Shown here: one piece after another, positions 1 to 9,555 of the stretch
Numbering within the stretch: position 1 is the stretch's first letter
Layout of the letters: the number at the start of each line of letters is the position of its first letter
Origin: Ochrobactrum quorumnocens
GTDB taxonomy: Bacteria; Pseudomonadota; Alphaproteobacteria; Rhizobiales; Rhizobiaceae
Direction: 5' to 3'
Length of the DNA stretch: 64,000 nt
NCBI RefSeq assembly: GCF_002278035.1
Contig: NZ_CP022605.1
Coordinates: 1-64,000 of the forward strand
Notes under the pieces: generated by a model
Database searches by the model: none
The model's input: only the letters and a program-made list of their open reading frames with translations
Told to the model about the DNA's origin: nothing
Program-made: the position numbers and the translations under genes

Positions 1-662
1 TCTTAATCAAATCCGTCCACACGGCCTAGTTTCTCCAACGCAGCCATGAAAAATGGGGGACGAAGTGCTAGTGCCTTGAGCTACCTTCCAATATTCGGTC
101 AGCGATCTTGCTCTGATTGATTTGCAAGTTTCTGCGTATGACGACCCAAGAGGCGGTATCCTGGCCTTTCAGGGAGGGTATCAGTGCTCAGCGGAAACAG
201 CACCGAAAATTCAAAATGACAGCGGTTTGTGCCAGTCGCATGGAGCCAATCCCGCAAAGTAGCTTTAATCGTTGTATCCACCGTCGGTCTAGTGAAAAGT
301 CAACTTGTCTGCAGTAAGCGATGTCCGGCCTTAAAGTAACTCCATTAGGTCAATAGCCTTTGCCACAACACGGGTAAAGAAACACTTCATTGTGGATATC
401 TGGTGTGACGCAGGTTCAACCTGTCGGATCCTCATTTATAGGCTCGATGATAATTGTGTTTGGCCTTCCACTTATCAATGGGTTTTTAGAGAGTATGGCT
501 TTATGCAGGCTCTATTTAAACCACATCATAGATGGTTTTAGTTCCCACTAAATGTTCATCCTTGGGATAGCCCGTGCCACTGTAAATACAAAACTGGCGT
601 TGTTTCGCCTGGAAAAAAAGCGAGTTTATGGCTAGATTGTATCTTACGCGTTGCAACCGGAT
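1..662. other. Non-coding or unrecognised stretch at the window's left edge
   Basis: I see no convincing gene here. The open frames are short (about 60-75 codons), overlap each other on both strands, have no recognisable motif and lack good ribosome binding sites. The right end borders the hairpin that follows the TRAP transporter operon. It may contain the end of a gene lying outside the window or decayed sequence, but nothing visible supports a specific assignment. Confidence 0.4.
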
Positions 663-683
663 AGCGGGGCGACTGGCCCCGCT
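663..683 (-). terminator. Hairpin downstream of the TRAP operon
   Basis: An 8-bp perfect GC-rich stem (AGCGGGGC / GCCCCGCT) with a 5-base loop lies 36 bases beyond the stop codon of the TRAP binding-protein gene on the minus strand. No strong T-run follows, so it may act as an mRNA-stabilising end or a weak intrinsic terminator. Confidence 0.5.
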
Positions 684-719
684 CAATGTTTGGGAACGAC
701 GAGGCCTGTCATAGTCGTA

Positions 720-1838
720 TCATTTGCCTGCGGCCTGCTGCGCAAACACATAACTGTCGTAGGTATATTCAGCGACACGGAACCACTCAAAACCTTCGTC
801 ACGGAATTTCTTCCAGCTTGGATAAATCTTAGCCCATGACGGATTTTTCTCGTTGTATTCCGCATAAAGATCAAACGTAACTTTGTATGCAGCGTCGAGC
901 ACATCACGTGGTAGCGGCTGAAGTTTCACTCCCTTTGATACCAATGAACGGATCGCTGTCGTATTCTTTACGTCATAGAGCGAGATCATGTTCTGAGTTG
1001 CTGCTTCAGCAGCTGTATTGAGCGCAACCTTGTAAGGTTCCGGCAGGCTTTCATATTGCTCCTTGTTGATGAAAAAGTGGACCGAGGCACCACCCTCCCA
1101 GAATGCGGGATAATAATAATAAGGCGCAATTTGATAGAAACCTAGTTTCTCGTCGTCATAAGGGCCGACCCATTCTGCAGCATCAATGGTTCCGCGCTCG
1201 AGCGATGGGTAGATGTCGCCGCCAGGAAGCTGCTGCGGTACCACACCCAGACGTGACATGACTTCACCGGCAACACCAGCGATGCGCATCTTCAGCCCTT
1301 TGAGATCTGCTAGGCTTTTGATCTCCTTTCTATACCACCCCCCCATCTGCGCGGCTGTGTTGCCACCGACAATCCCCACGACGCCATAATCCGATAGAAA
1401 CTCGTTATAGAGTTCGTTGCCTCCACCGTGATAGAGCCATGCATTCTGTAGGCGTGTATTCATGCCGAATGGTATCGCGGTACCAATGGCAAAAGCCGGA
1501 TTTTTGCCGGTAAAATAATAGCCGCACGTATGTGCCATTTCGACCGTATTCGCTTGCACAGCGTCGATCGCCTGTGGGCCAGGTACGATTTCGCCTGCCT
1601 GGAACACTTGGATCTGAAATTTGCCTTCCGTCATCTTCGAAACGGCGTTGGCCATATAGACAGCGCCGCCATAGATAGTATCAAGATTGTTGGGGAACCC
1701 TGAAGTCAAACGCCATCGTAGTGTAGGTAGTTCCTGAGCGATGGCAGGTGTGGCAAGCGCCGTCCCGCTCGCTGCAGCGGCTGCGCCAATGGCGGCGCCC
1801 TTTGTTAAAAATGTTCGACGGTTTAAATCCTGTTTCAT
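720..1838 (-). CDS. TRAP transporter substrate-binding protein, TakP-like (DctP family)
   Basis: Periplasmic solute receptor of a tripartite ATP-independent (TRAP) transporter, 372 residues. The N-terminus has a twin-arginine signal (NRRTFLTKG at residues 6-14, followed by an Ala-rich hydrophobic stretch and an ATPAIAQ cleavage region), so it is probably exported folded through Tat. The mature protein contains QMGGWYRKEI, which resembles the 2-oxoacid-binding TakP subfamily, and a conserved Arg in the LKMRIAG segment that usually contacts the ligand carboxylate. It is the last gene of the transporter cluster, after the two membrane subunits on the same strand with a gap of about 150 bp. The ligand is most likely a carboxylate such as a 2-oxo or hydroxy acid, but the sequence alone does not fix it. 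Confidence 0.9.
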   Translation of the reverse strand: MKQDLNRRTFLTKGAAIGAAAAASGTALATPAIAQELPTLRWRLTSGFPNNLDTIYGGAVYMANAVSKMTEGKFQIQVFQAGEIVPGPQAIDAVQANTVEMAHTCGYYFTGKNPAFAIGTAIPFGMNTRLQNAWLYHGGGNELYNEFLSDYGVVGIVGGNTAAQMGGWYRKEIKSLADLKGLKMRIAGVAGEVMSRLGVVPQQLPGGDIYPSLERGTIDAAEWVGPYDDEKLGFYQIAPYYYYPAFWEGGASVHFFINKEQYESLPEPYKVALNTAAEAATQNMISLYDVKNTTAIRSLVSKGVKLQPLPRDVLDAAYKVTFDLYAEYNEKNPSWAKIYPSWKKFRDEGFEWFRVAEYTYDSYVFAQQAAGK

Positions 1839-1989
1839 GTCTTTCCTCCTCGAAGACTTTTAATTGTCTGTAATGACCGGAGCGCTTTCAGTTCAGTCGC
1901 GATCGTTGGAACCGCCATAACTGCATCTTTATAAGTTTTTGTTTCACGCAAAATCGTTCCATACTTTTGGTTCCAAGTTTAGTTTAGCG

Positions 1990-3573
1990 TCATTGTCCCG
2001 GCCTTTCCGATTGGCGGGTACCTTGTCCGAATGAAGGCGGGGAGGGTGTGCCAAATGATGGTGCAGGCAATGGTTCATTAGAAGGGGAAAACGCGGGTGC
2101 ACCAAAAGGTGCTGGTGCATTACCGAACGGGTTTCCTCCATCCGCATCTGGCATAGGCACATTGATCTGGATGGTGGAGGGATCCAGCTGTTCATGGTTG
2201 CCCTTGTAGTGAGTGACTATACCGGGAAAACCTATGATAATCCCGACCATAACGAGCTGAATTATCAGAAACGGTATGGACCCAACATAAATCTGTCCGG
2301 ATGTAACAGGTTGGATTGTCGCCCCCGTCACCTTGTCCCTGTATGGTCGGGACGGCGCGACGGAACGCAAATAGAACAATGAAAATCCGAATGGTGGATG
2401 CATGAAAGATGTTTGCATGTTAACCGCCAGCATCACGCCGAACCAGACAAGGTCAATGCCCAGACTGTCCGCGACAGGTGCCAAAAGTGGAATTATGATG
2501 AAGGCCAGCTCGAAATAATCGAGAAAGAATGCCAGTAGAAACACCAGGAGATTGGCAACGATAAGGAAGCCAACCTCGCCGCCAGGGATTGACATCATCA
2601 AGTGTTCAACCCAGACATGGCCGTTGACACCATAGAATGTGAGCGAGAACACGCGTGCACCCAACAAGATGAAAATGACGAACGACGACAGTTTTGCGGT
2701 CGCGTATAGAGCTGAAGTCAGCATTGTCAGATTGAGACGGCGATTGATGATAGCTAGAAGTAGCGCTCCCACGGCTCCCATGGCACCACCTTCTGTAGGC
2801 GTTGCCAGGCCGATAAAGATGGTTCCAAGGACAAGAAAGATCAATACAAGCGGCGGTACTAATGAGAACACCACACGCTGAACGAGCTTCCAGCCCTTCA
2901 ACGTACGCGCGTGAACCGGTAACGCGGGAACAGTCGCGGGTCGCAAGATCGACATACCTATGATAAAGGCGCAGTAAAAGCCGACAAGCATCAATCCGGG
3001 TACAAGTGCACCCTTATACATATCGCCAACTGAGCGCCCAAGCTGATCAGCGAGCACAATGAGGACAAGGCTGGGAGGAATGATCTGTGCCAGGGTACCG
3101 GAGGCGGCAATTGTTCCGGCCGCGACCTTACGGTCATAACCATAGCGGAGCATGATGGGCAGGGAAATAAGTCCCATGGAAATGACAGAGGCTGCAACCA
3201 CGCCAGTCGTTGCAGCCAGCAACGCCCCAACGATTATCACTGCAAATGCCAGCCCCCCACGTACCGGTCCGAAAAGCTGCCCGATCGTATCGAGTAGATC
3301 TTCCGCCATGCCGCTTCGTTCCAGAATTAGCCCCATAAAAGTGAAAAATGGAATGGCAAGCAATGTCTCGTTCGACATCTGCCCAAAAATGCGATCAGGA
3401 ATTGCACCGAACAGGTTGACGGGCAACAGGCTCAATTCGATGCCAATAAAGCCGAAAACGAAGCCGACAAAGGCTAGGGCGAATGCGACCGGATAGCCCA
3501 GCAGTAGTACGACCACAAGCGAAAGAAACATGAGGGGAGCGAGATTTTCTGCGAAAAAAGCGATCATATCCAT
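1990..3573 (-). CDS. TRAP transporter large permease subunit (DctM family)
   Basis: Ion-coupled membrane subunit with about a dozen hydrophobic segments and the conserved GxxLAxxTGVVAASVISMG and IAASGTLAQIIPPS regions typical of DctM. It works with the adjacent small subunit and the periplasmic receptor. The preferred start is the ATG of MDMIAFF; a TTG three codons upstream and an ATG two codons downstream are alternatives. The start overlaps or abuts the stop of the small subunit, indicating translational coupling. At about 528 residues it is longer than the usual 430-460, partly because of a C-terminal tail of roughly 60 residues rich in Pro, Gly, Ala, Phe and Asn that follows the last membrane segment and is not part of the transport fold. 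Confidence 0.92.
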   Translation of the reverse strand: MDMIAFFAENLAPLMFLSLVVVLLLGYPVAFALAFVGFVFGFIGIELSLLPVNLFGAIPDRIFGQMSNETLLAIPFFTFMGLILERSGMAEDLLDTIGQLFGPVRGGLAFAVIIVGALLAATTGVVAASVISMGLISLPIMLRYGYDRKVAAGTIAASGTLAQIIPPSLVLIVLADQLGRSVGDMYKGALVPGLMLVGFYCAFIIGMSILRPATVPALPVHARTLKGWKLVQRVVFSLVPPLVLIFLVLGTIFIGLATPTEGGAMGAVGALLLAIINRRLNLTMLTSALYATAKLSSFVIFILLGARVFSLTFYGVNGHVWVEHLMMSIPGGEVGFLIVANLLVFLLAFFLDYFELAFIIIPLLAPVADSLGIDLVWFGVMLAVNMQTSFMHPPFGFSLFYLRSVAPSRPYRDKVTGATIQPVTSGQIYVGSIPFLIIQLVMVGIIIGFPGIVTHYKGNHEQLDPSTIQINVPMPDADGGNPFGNAPAPFGAPAFSPSNEPLPAPSFGTPSPPSFGQGTRQSERPGQ

Positions 3574-3578
3574 TCCTC

Positions 3579-4127
3579 TCAAAGCGCCTGCGCTTCGGCA
3601 TCTTCAACGGCGACCTTATCGGGGATCTGCCCTTGAAGAATGGCGATACGTTTGATGAGCTCAGATATGCCCTGAAGTGCCAGCAAACCGAAACCGACAG
3701 GAATTAGCAACCAAACCGGCCACAGTATCAATCCGCCCGTATTATTGGAGGTTTCGCCGCTGGTGAGCTTTACTTCAACGATCGGCCATGAGAGGAAAAT
3801 CGTGACGAGGCAGAATGGCAGAAGGAAGAAAATGGTGCCGAATATCTCAACCAGTAACTGGGTTCGCCGTGAGTAGCGACTATAGAGTAGATCGACCTTG
3901 ACGTGCTCGTTGTTAAGCAATGTGTAGCCCGCGGCAAGTAGAAACACAGCGGAGAACAGATACCATTGTGCTTCAAGCCAAGCATTGGAGCTGACGTTGA
4001 AAAGTTTGCGGGAAATAGCATTAATGGCACTGATAAGAACCGCCACAAGTATCAGCCAGGATACCGACTTTCCGATGAAATTATTGGCCGCGTCGATAGC
4101 GCGCGAAAACGCCAGCAAGACTGACAT
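3579..4127 (-). CDS. TRAP transporter small permease subunit (DctQ family)
   Basis: Four-helix membrane protein of 182 residues that pairs with DctM. Hydrophobic segments lie near residues 15-40, 50-75, 95-118 and 140-165, and the SNAWLEAQWYLFSAVFLLA segment is characteristic of the family. The ATG at 4127 is chosen because GGGGAGG sits just upstream of it; a frame extending 24 residues further upstream has no such signal and an unusually basic N-terminus. It is the first gene of the TRAP operon. The two-component genes follow upstream on the same strand after about 140 bp. Confidence 0.9.
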   Translation of the reverse strand: MSVLLAFSRAIDAANNFIGKSVSWLILVAVLISAINAISRKLFNVSSNAWLEAQWYLFSAVFLLAAGYTLLNNEHVKVDLLYSRYSRRTQLLVEIFGTIFFLLPFCLVTIFLSWPIVEVKLTSGETSNNTGGLILWPVWLLIPVGFGLLALQGISELIKRIAILQGQIPDKVAVEDAEAQAL

Positions 4128-4266
4128 CGCTCCTCCCCTTCTTTCCCGCCTCCTCAAGCGGTTTTGGAAGATACTATGAGCGACGATTCGTTGCGGCAAG
4201 ACGACGATAGACTAAAGCAACAAAGCTCTACCCATTAGTGGGTAACAACGGTGATCGTCGGGGAAA

Positions 4267-4908
4267 TTAATGCGATGGAAGGTTCAGTCCGTTTTCGATG
4301 ACATAACGTGTGAGACCCGCAGTACTGGCTATGCCGAGCTTCTTCTTGATGTTCTTGCGATGTGTTTCAACCGTTGCTTCTGAAATACTCAGTCTGATAG
4401 CAATCTCACGGTTGCTGCCACCTTCAGCAACCAATACCAGTACATCAGTTTCGCGTGCAGACAGCCCTTCGGATTTCTTTCCTCCTCGTTCCAAAAGCGC
4501 TTCAGAACCGCCTGAGGAGAAATAGGTGCCGCCAGACGCAACAGCATGAATCGCCGTTACGATTTCCGTGGTTGAAACATCCTTCAAGACATAACCTGAT
4601 GCACCACGCATGATCGAAGTGGAGATGTATTCGCGGCTGTCATGCATGGATAACATGAGGATACGGATGCCGGGTAGCTGCTTCTTGAAAAGTTCGATCG
4701 CTTCTATACCGTTGAGAAGTGGCATATTAATATCCATCAATACAACTTCGGGACCTACCACCGATGCGAGCTCAAGGGCGGTGCGAGCATTTGCGGCAGC
4801 GCCCACTATTTGAATATCTTCATAGGTTTCAAGAACGGCACGCAACCCGTCCAGTACCAGCGGATGATTGTCGACCAGCAATACGCGAATTTTACACTCG
4901 TTCGTCAT
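4267..4908 (-). CDS. NarL/FixJ-type response regulator
   Basis: Two-domain regulator of 213 residues. The receiver domain (residues 6-120) has the acidic pocket near D13 and the phospho-acceptor D59 in LMDINMP, and a conserved K in VLKDVS. The C-terminal LuxR-type helix-turn-helix spans about residues 145-208 (LSARETDVLVLVAEGGSNREIA and following). Its ATG overlaps the TGA of the sensor kinase gene by 4 bp, so the two are translationally coupled partners. The location directly upstream of the TRAP genes suggests it controls their expression in response to the transported solute. Confidence 0.93.
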   Translation of the reverse strand: MTNECKIRVLLVDNHPLVLDGLRAVLETYEDIQIVGAAANARTALELASVVGPEVVLMDINMPLLNGIEAIELFKKQLPGIRILMLSMHDSREYISTSIMRGASGYVLKDVSTTEIVTAIHAVASGGTYFSSGGSEALLERGGKKSEGLSARETDVLVLVAEGGSNREIAIRLSISEATVETHRKNIKKKLGIASTAGLTRYVIENGLNLPSH

Positions 4909-6284
4909 GCTACTCCTGCTTCTGGCTTTTTCTCCGTGGTCGATTTCGGCAACCGGGCAGTGAGTTGCGTACCATTTACGCTCGTTTCAACCAAGAGTAT
5001 ACCGCCAAAATGTGCCATGCGTTCTTGCATGTTGCGTAACCCCAATCCCGACAACTCATCTTCCAGGTTGCGAGCAGTAAAACCGTTGCCGTTATCAGCA
5101 ACGGTCATTGTTATTTTACCCTTCAGGCCACGAAGCCGGATATCAACCCGGCTGGCACCTGAATGCCGCTCTATATTGGTAAGGGCTTCCTGCACCACCC
5201 GGTACAAAGCTGTACTCGGTTCGGGTTTTATCGTTTCGTTCAAGCCGTTCGCTTCAAAAAGTGTATCAATACCCGTACGTTCTGAAAAATGCTCGCAAAG
5301 AGCCTTTAAAGCGACTGTCAAACCCAGATCATCCAGGATGCGCGGACGCAAATCATGTGATAGGCGCCGCACTTCTTTGATCGCTCCATTAAGGGCGTCT
5401 GATGCCTTTTCGATTGCCATTGGCGCGCCGCTGCTTGCTGTTCCTACCTGGCGGCTTGCTAGATCAATGGCATAACGAACCCCGACGAGATTCTGCGATA
5501 TACTGTCATGAAGCTCGCGGGCCAGTCGTGCTCGTTCTTCTTCCTGTGTATCGATGATGCGCTGTGCAAGTTCCTTGAGTTTGGTGTCGGCCATTCGGCG
5601 TTCCCGCAAGTTGAGGAGCATGCAGGTAGCGAAGACGAGCATCACTGCTGGAACGGCAATCAAACTAACGATGAGGAATGTTGTGCGGATATTGGCTCGG
5701 AAATCCGCATTTGCTGCAGCGGTTTGTGCGTAGACATCATCAAGATAGACGCCCGTTCCGAGCATCCATTTCCATTTGTCCAACCCCACTGCGAAGGATA
5801 ACTTATCGGCCATTTCCGCACTGGAGGGTTTTTCCCATTTGTATTGATGCAAACCACCTCCTTCCTTTGCTTTCCCAATCAGATTGGCAATGACACGATC
5901 TCCATCAGGATCAACAAGATTAAGCCAATTGTGCCCCGGCCTAAACAACTGGCGTGGATGAACGATGTTGTTGCCGTCATAATCATAGACGAAGAAATAG
6001 CCATCACGGCCATAATCGAGCGACGTCAGAATCGCTCGCACTTTCTCCATAGCTTTTGCATCGCTGGGTCCGGCTTCTTCATAAATTTTCTGAATGGATG
6101 ACAGTGCGAGATTGGTGAGGTTCAACAGCTCCGTTTCCTTGGCCTTCAGCATATTTTGCTCAAAAGTGGCAATACTGCTTTGCACAAGGTTTGCCGACTG
6201 CCATGTGATGAAGGCGGTCACTGTGAGAATGGCCACGATAAGCGGCACGATTGCCAATGCGACGATCTGATAACGTAGCGTCAA
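4905..6284 (-). CDS. Cache-domain sensor histidine kinase (HisKA_3 family)
   Basis: Membrane sensor of 459 residues. A transmembrane helix at about 8-28 is followed by a periplasmic single-Cache domain (about 35-195, with DGYFFVYDYDGNNIVHP and GVYLDDVYA), a second membrane helix (about 201-224), a dimerisation helix with H259 in RELHDSIS, and a HATPase_c domain (about 340-445, motifs VVQEALTNIERH and DNGNGF). This is the NarX/DegS-like kinase class that pairs with NarL-type regulators, matching its 4-bp-overlapping neighbour. Cache domains of this form often bind small carboxylates, consistent with sensing the TRAP substrate. Confidence 0.93.
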   Translation of the reverse strand: MTLRYQIVALAIVPLIVAILTVTAFITWQSANLVQSSIATFEQNMLKAKETELLNLTNLALSSIQKIYEEAGPSDAKAMEKVRAILTSLDYGRDGYFFVYDYDGNNIVHPRQLFRPGHNWLNLVDPDGDRVIANLIGKAKEGGGLHQYKWEKPSSAEMADKLSFAVGLDKWKWMLGTGVYLDDVYAQTAAANADFRANIRTTFLIVSLIAVPAVMLVFATCMLLNLRERRMADTKLKELAQRIIDTQEEERARLARELHDSISQNLVGVRYAIDLASRQVGTASSGAPMAIEKASDALNGAIKEVRRLSHDLRPRILDDLGLTVALKALCEHFSERTGIDTLFEANGLNETIKPEPSTALYRVVQEALTNIERHSGASRVDIRLRGLKGKITMTVADNGNGFTARNLEDELSGLGLRNMQERMAHFGGILLVETSVNGTQLTARLPKSTTEKKPEAGVA

Positions 6285-6634
6285 GTCCGAGCCTCCGAAT
6301 TCATCGCAGATGACTTTAACTCTAGATTGTAGTCACTTTGAGGAAGAGGTCTAGCTGTGAAAAAACAGGATCGGATTACATTGAGGAATTCTCAACGGGA
6401 AGTCCTGACGTGTTGGGGAATGAGACAACTCCGCCCTCTAACCGCGAACTTAGCACTGTTGTTGGTAAAGCTGACAAATTATGCCAGATAATGTTGAGGC
6501 TTGAACAGGTGGACCGGAATGACTGGTAGGTGCAGTCCTGTTCAACGATGGCCACGCGGCCTTTTCGATGGCCCGGTGGGTTCACATTGATGTTTCTTTC
6601 GATGCATGTATTCGTTTCAGATCGGATAAACATG
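6285..6634. other. Intergenic region with no gene recognised
   Basis: About 350 bp between the stop of the P1 peptidase gene and the start of the sensor kinase, both on the minus strand. It must contain the kinase promoter and the 3' end of the peptidase transcript. I see no convincing hairpin terminator, operator or small gene; open frames here are extensions or shadows of the peptidase gene. Confidence 0.4.
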
Positions 6635-7663
6635 TTAGCAGTCTGTATTACGTAGCCAATCGGCGAGCGAGCGACGGCTACCGGAACGGCCGCGCATGGC
6701 TTTAGCGGCGCACATCGAGTTGAGCACAGCCTCCTGTGTGGCTTCAGCCGCAGCCCGGAAAAGAATATCGATGCGGTTTTCATTAAGTGCTGCGAAACTG
6801 ACGATATCACCCGACTCATCATGGTCGAATGATACAGCAGTTGAAAACCCGATAGCTATGTCCCCACTACCATGTCCCCAGAAAGCCCCAAGTCGGGCCA
6901 AGCCCGCACCGCAGCGGCGCGTGACGCGTTTTAATTGGCGATGTTCCATTGGAACATCGGTCGCAAGAACGAGAATGACAGAGCCTTTTTCAGTTTGAGA
7001 AGGGACTCTGGGGGAGGGCATGCGTCCGTCGGGCAATACCAGATCACCTGCGCGCCCGAAATTTGTAAGCGCCAAAATGCCCAAATGATACTTTTGGCTG
7101 TCAAGTTCGAACTGACGTGAAGATGTACCAATGCCTCCCTTGAAACCAAAACAGGTCATACCTGTTCCCGCACCAACATTGCCCTGTGCAACGTCGGAAC
7201 TTGCATTTCGCAAGGCCAGACGCGCATGCTCTTCTGTAACCGCCATTGCCTGAATGTCACTGAGCGGCCCATCATTGCATTCAAGTACAACCGGATTGAC
7301 GGTTGCTGTTGTGCGGCCAATATCAGGATTTTTGGCAACCGCGTAACGGATCAATGCGTTGGTACAGGTCCCCACACCAAATGTATTTGTAAGAAGAATT
7401 GGAGTTTCAAGCGTTCCCAATTCCTCGATCTGCAACAGACCGGTGCTCTTGCCAAAGCCATTGATAATATCGCATGCAGCAAGTACCTTGCGACGATACG
7501 TGTTCCCATCATGCGGAATGATAGCAGTTACACCCGTATTGATGTCACCGTTGCGTAGCGTATGATGACCGACACGTACACCTGGCACATCGGTAATGGT
7601 ATTATTTGCACCCGTCGGCATAATGCCACAGACGATGCCCAGATCGCGCGCCGTATCGGTCAT
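6635..7663 (-). CDS. P1 (S58) family peptidase, DmpA-like aminopeptidase
   Basis: 342-residue N-terminal-nucleophile peptidase of the DmpA/BapA family, whose members cleave N-terminal D- or L-amino acids or beta-peptides and process themselves into two chains. The start of the family domain is clear (ITDVPGVRVGHHTL), with GFGKSTGLLQIEELGTLETPI, a GAGTGM loop near residue 165, and the self-cleavage site GSVILVLATD in which S228 would become the N-terminal nucleophile. It lies 23 bp beyond an amino acid ABC importer and in the same direction as a D-amino acid aminotransferase, so a role in using D-amino-acid amides or peptides is likely. No signal peptide is seen, so it is probably cytoplasmic. 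Confidence 0.9.
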   Translation of the reverse strand: MTDTARDLGIVCGIMPTGANNTITDVPGVRVGHHTLRNGDINTGVTAIIPHDGNTYRRKVLAACDIINGFGKSTGLLQIEELGTLETPILLTNTFGVGTCTNALIRYAVAKNPDIGRTTATVNPVVLECNDGPLSDIQAMAVTEEHARLALRNASSDVAQGNVGAGTGMTCFGFKGGIGTSSRQFELDSQKYHLGILALTNFGRAGDLVLPDGRMPSPRVPSQTEKGSVILVLATDVPMEHRQLKRVTRRCGAGLARLGAFWGHGSGDIAIGFSTAVSFDHDESGDIVSFAALNENRIDILFRAAAEATQEAVLNSMCAAKAMRGRSGSRRSLADWLRNTDC

Positions 7664-7686
7664 TTTTATCCCCGGTCCTTGTTTTT

Positions 7687-8430
7687 TTAAAGGCGTCCAG
7701 CTTCTATAATGCGTTTGAGGAATGCCTGCGTCCGTTCACCCTGCGGATTGCCGAAAATCTGCGAAGGTGGACCTTCCTCATAGACTTTACCGTTTTGCAG
7801 GAAGCAGACCTTGTCTGCAACCTCACGGGCAAAGCCCATCTCATGGGTGGCAAGCACCATTGTCATGCCTTTTTTGGCCAGATCGCGCACGATATCAAGC
7901 ACTTCTGAGACAAGCTCGGGATCAAGTGCCGACGTAATCTCGTCTAAAAGCAGAAGTGTTGGGTCCATCAGAAGGGCACGCACAATGGCCACACGCTGCT
8001 GCTGGCCGCCCGAGAGACGGTCAGGATATTCCTTCGCTTTGTGATCGAGTCCAATGCGGGCGAGCAGCGCCATTCCCTTTTCTTCGGCTTCTTTGAGAGG
8101 CATACCCAGAACTTTGGTCGGAGCTAGCGTCACATTTTCCATTACGCTCATGTGAGGGAACAAGTTATATCCCTGAAAAACAATCCCAATCTCGCGACGT
8201 AACAAGTCAAGATCAACGCCTGGGCCCGTGACCCGGTCGCCATGGAGACGAATTTCACCCTCATCGATCGCTTCCAATCTATTGATGCACCGCAACAGTG
8301 TAGACTTTCCGCACCCAGAAGGACCAATCAGGCAAACGACCTGATGTTCCTCAATGTTGAGAGAAATACCGGAAAGCACTTCCAATGCGCCATAACGTTT
8401 ATAGGCCTTATCGATTTCAATCAGTGCCAT
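7687..8430 (-). CDS. Polar amino acid ABC transporter ATP-binding protein
   Basis: 247-residue ATPase of the GlnQ/HisP type. It has Walker A GPSGCGKST (about residues 36-44), the signature LSGGQQQRVAIVRAL, Walker B LLLLDEITSALDPE and the H-loop ATHEMGFA. It energises uptake together with the permease directly upstream (16 bp away) and the periplasmic binding protein further up. The D-amino acid context suggests an amino acid substrate, but specificity is set by the binding protein and is not readable here. Confidence 0.94.
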   Translation of the reverse strand: MALIEIDKAYKRYGALEVLSGISLNIEEHQVVCLIGPSGCGKSTLLRCINRLEAIDEGEIRLHGDRVTGPGVDLDLLRREIGIVFQGYNLFPHMSVMENVTLAPTKVLGMPLKEAEEKGMALLARIGLDHKAKEYPDRLSGGQQQRVAIVRALLMDPTLLLLDEITSALDPELVSEVLDIVRDLAKKGMTMVLATHEMGFAREVADKVCFLQNGKVYEEGPPSQIFGNPQGERTQAFLKRIIEAGRL

Positions 8431-8445
8431 GTGTTTGGTCCTTCC

Positions 8446-9555
8446 TCACAAGCTCGAGCGTGTTTTTCGGCGATCGCGTTCGATCAAACGATCTACGAAA
8501 CGCGCCTGCGGGATGGTGATCAAGATGAAAAGAATGGCCACCGTGGTGACAGCTGAGAGATTGAAATAATTGCTGGCGATGATCTTGGACTGATTAAAGG
8601 CGTCAATAGTGCCAATGATGGCCACCAATGCGGTATCTTTTTGCAAGCTGATGCAGTTGTTCATAAGCGGAGGGATAATTCCGCGTACGGCCAGTGGAAT
8701 AATGACATAGCGCATCGTGCGCGTATAAGAGAGACCAAGCGAGCGCGCTGCTGCAATTTGGCTTGGGTGCACGCTTTCAATGCCTGCCCGGTAGACTTCT
8801 GACGTATAGGCACCGTAAGTCAGAGTCAGTGCGATTATCGCATAGGAGATAGACGAGAGGTCCTTGAGAATCGGCAAGCCTGTAAGGGGAAGGCCGAACC
8901 CAATGAGATAGATGGTTATGATAGCTGGCAAGCCCCGAAACAGATCGCAGTAGAAGGTTGCAAGCACACGGATAGGTCTGCCTGCCTTCCCTGGCAGTGT
9001 TCGTGCAATCGCTATGACCAATGCCCAAACAAGAATCAAAAAGGCTGCAACCAGGAAGATTATTATATTGGTGACAAATGCCTTAAGCACCGTGCCAGCG
9101 GATTTCACGATAAGACTGATATCGAAGAACGTGCGACTGACGGCTGCATTATTGACGATCAGAAACCACGCGCCCGCGCTGATGATTAGAAGTGCGACAG
9201 CATAGGAAATAGCCTGCCACGATATATCCGATGCCTGTGCGCCGGACTCACGTCCCTGATAAATATCGGTATTGTTTCCGGCCCTGCTCGATAGCTGTAC
9301 TGCGCGCCAAGCAAACCAAAGAACGCCCAGCGGAGCAATAAGGACGGCTATGCTAATCGTAGTGACCGGTGTTGAAGGCCAACCTTGACTGATTGTGTAA
9401 CTGGCAACGCTATAGGCGGTCTGTGCCATTGCCAGAAAGGTGAGAAGCGAAAAAGCGAGCGCAAACAGGGATCGCCCATTATGGGTGCGGACTTTGTTGC
9501 GGTCGCGCCATTGCTGGGCGCGCTGCGCGCTGGCATCTGGTGCGAGATGGGACAT
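8446..9555 (-). CDS. Polar amino acid ABC transporter permease
   Basis: Inner-membrane permease of the His/Glu/Gln/Arg class. The C-terminal half carries the binding-protein-dependent transport domain with the EAA loop (YRAGIESVHPSQIAAARSLG), and TAL-IG-IDAF near the end. The N-terminal 130 residues add extra membrane segments, as in the longer AapM/BztC-like permeases. The ATG at 9555 (protein start MSHLAPDAS) is preferred because it gives a normal cytoplasmic N-terminus; the frame stays open for 34 more residues upstream without a clear ribosome site. It appears to be the only permease, so it probably works as a homodimer. Confidence 0.88.
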   Translation of the reverse strand: MSHLAPDASAQRAQQWRDRNKVRTHNGRSLFALAFSLLTFLAMAQTAYSVASYTISQGWPSTPVTTISIAVLIAPLGVLWFAWRAVQLSSRAGNNTDIYQGRESGAQASDISWQAISYAVALLIISAGAWFLIVNNAAVSRTFFDISLIVKSAGTVLKAFVTNIIIFLVAAFLILVWALVIAIARTLPGKAGRPIRVLATFYCDLFRGLPAIITIYLIGFGLPLTGLPILKDLSSISYAIIALTLTYGAYTSEVYRAGIESVHPSQIAAARSLGLSYTRTMRYVIIPLAVRGIIPPLMNNCISLQKDTALVAIIGTIDAFNQSKIIASNYFNLSAVTTVAILFILITIPQARFVDRLIERDRRKTRSSL

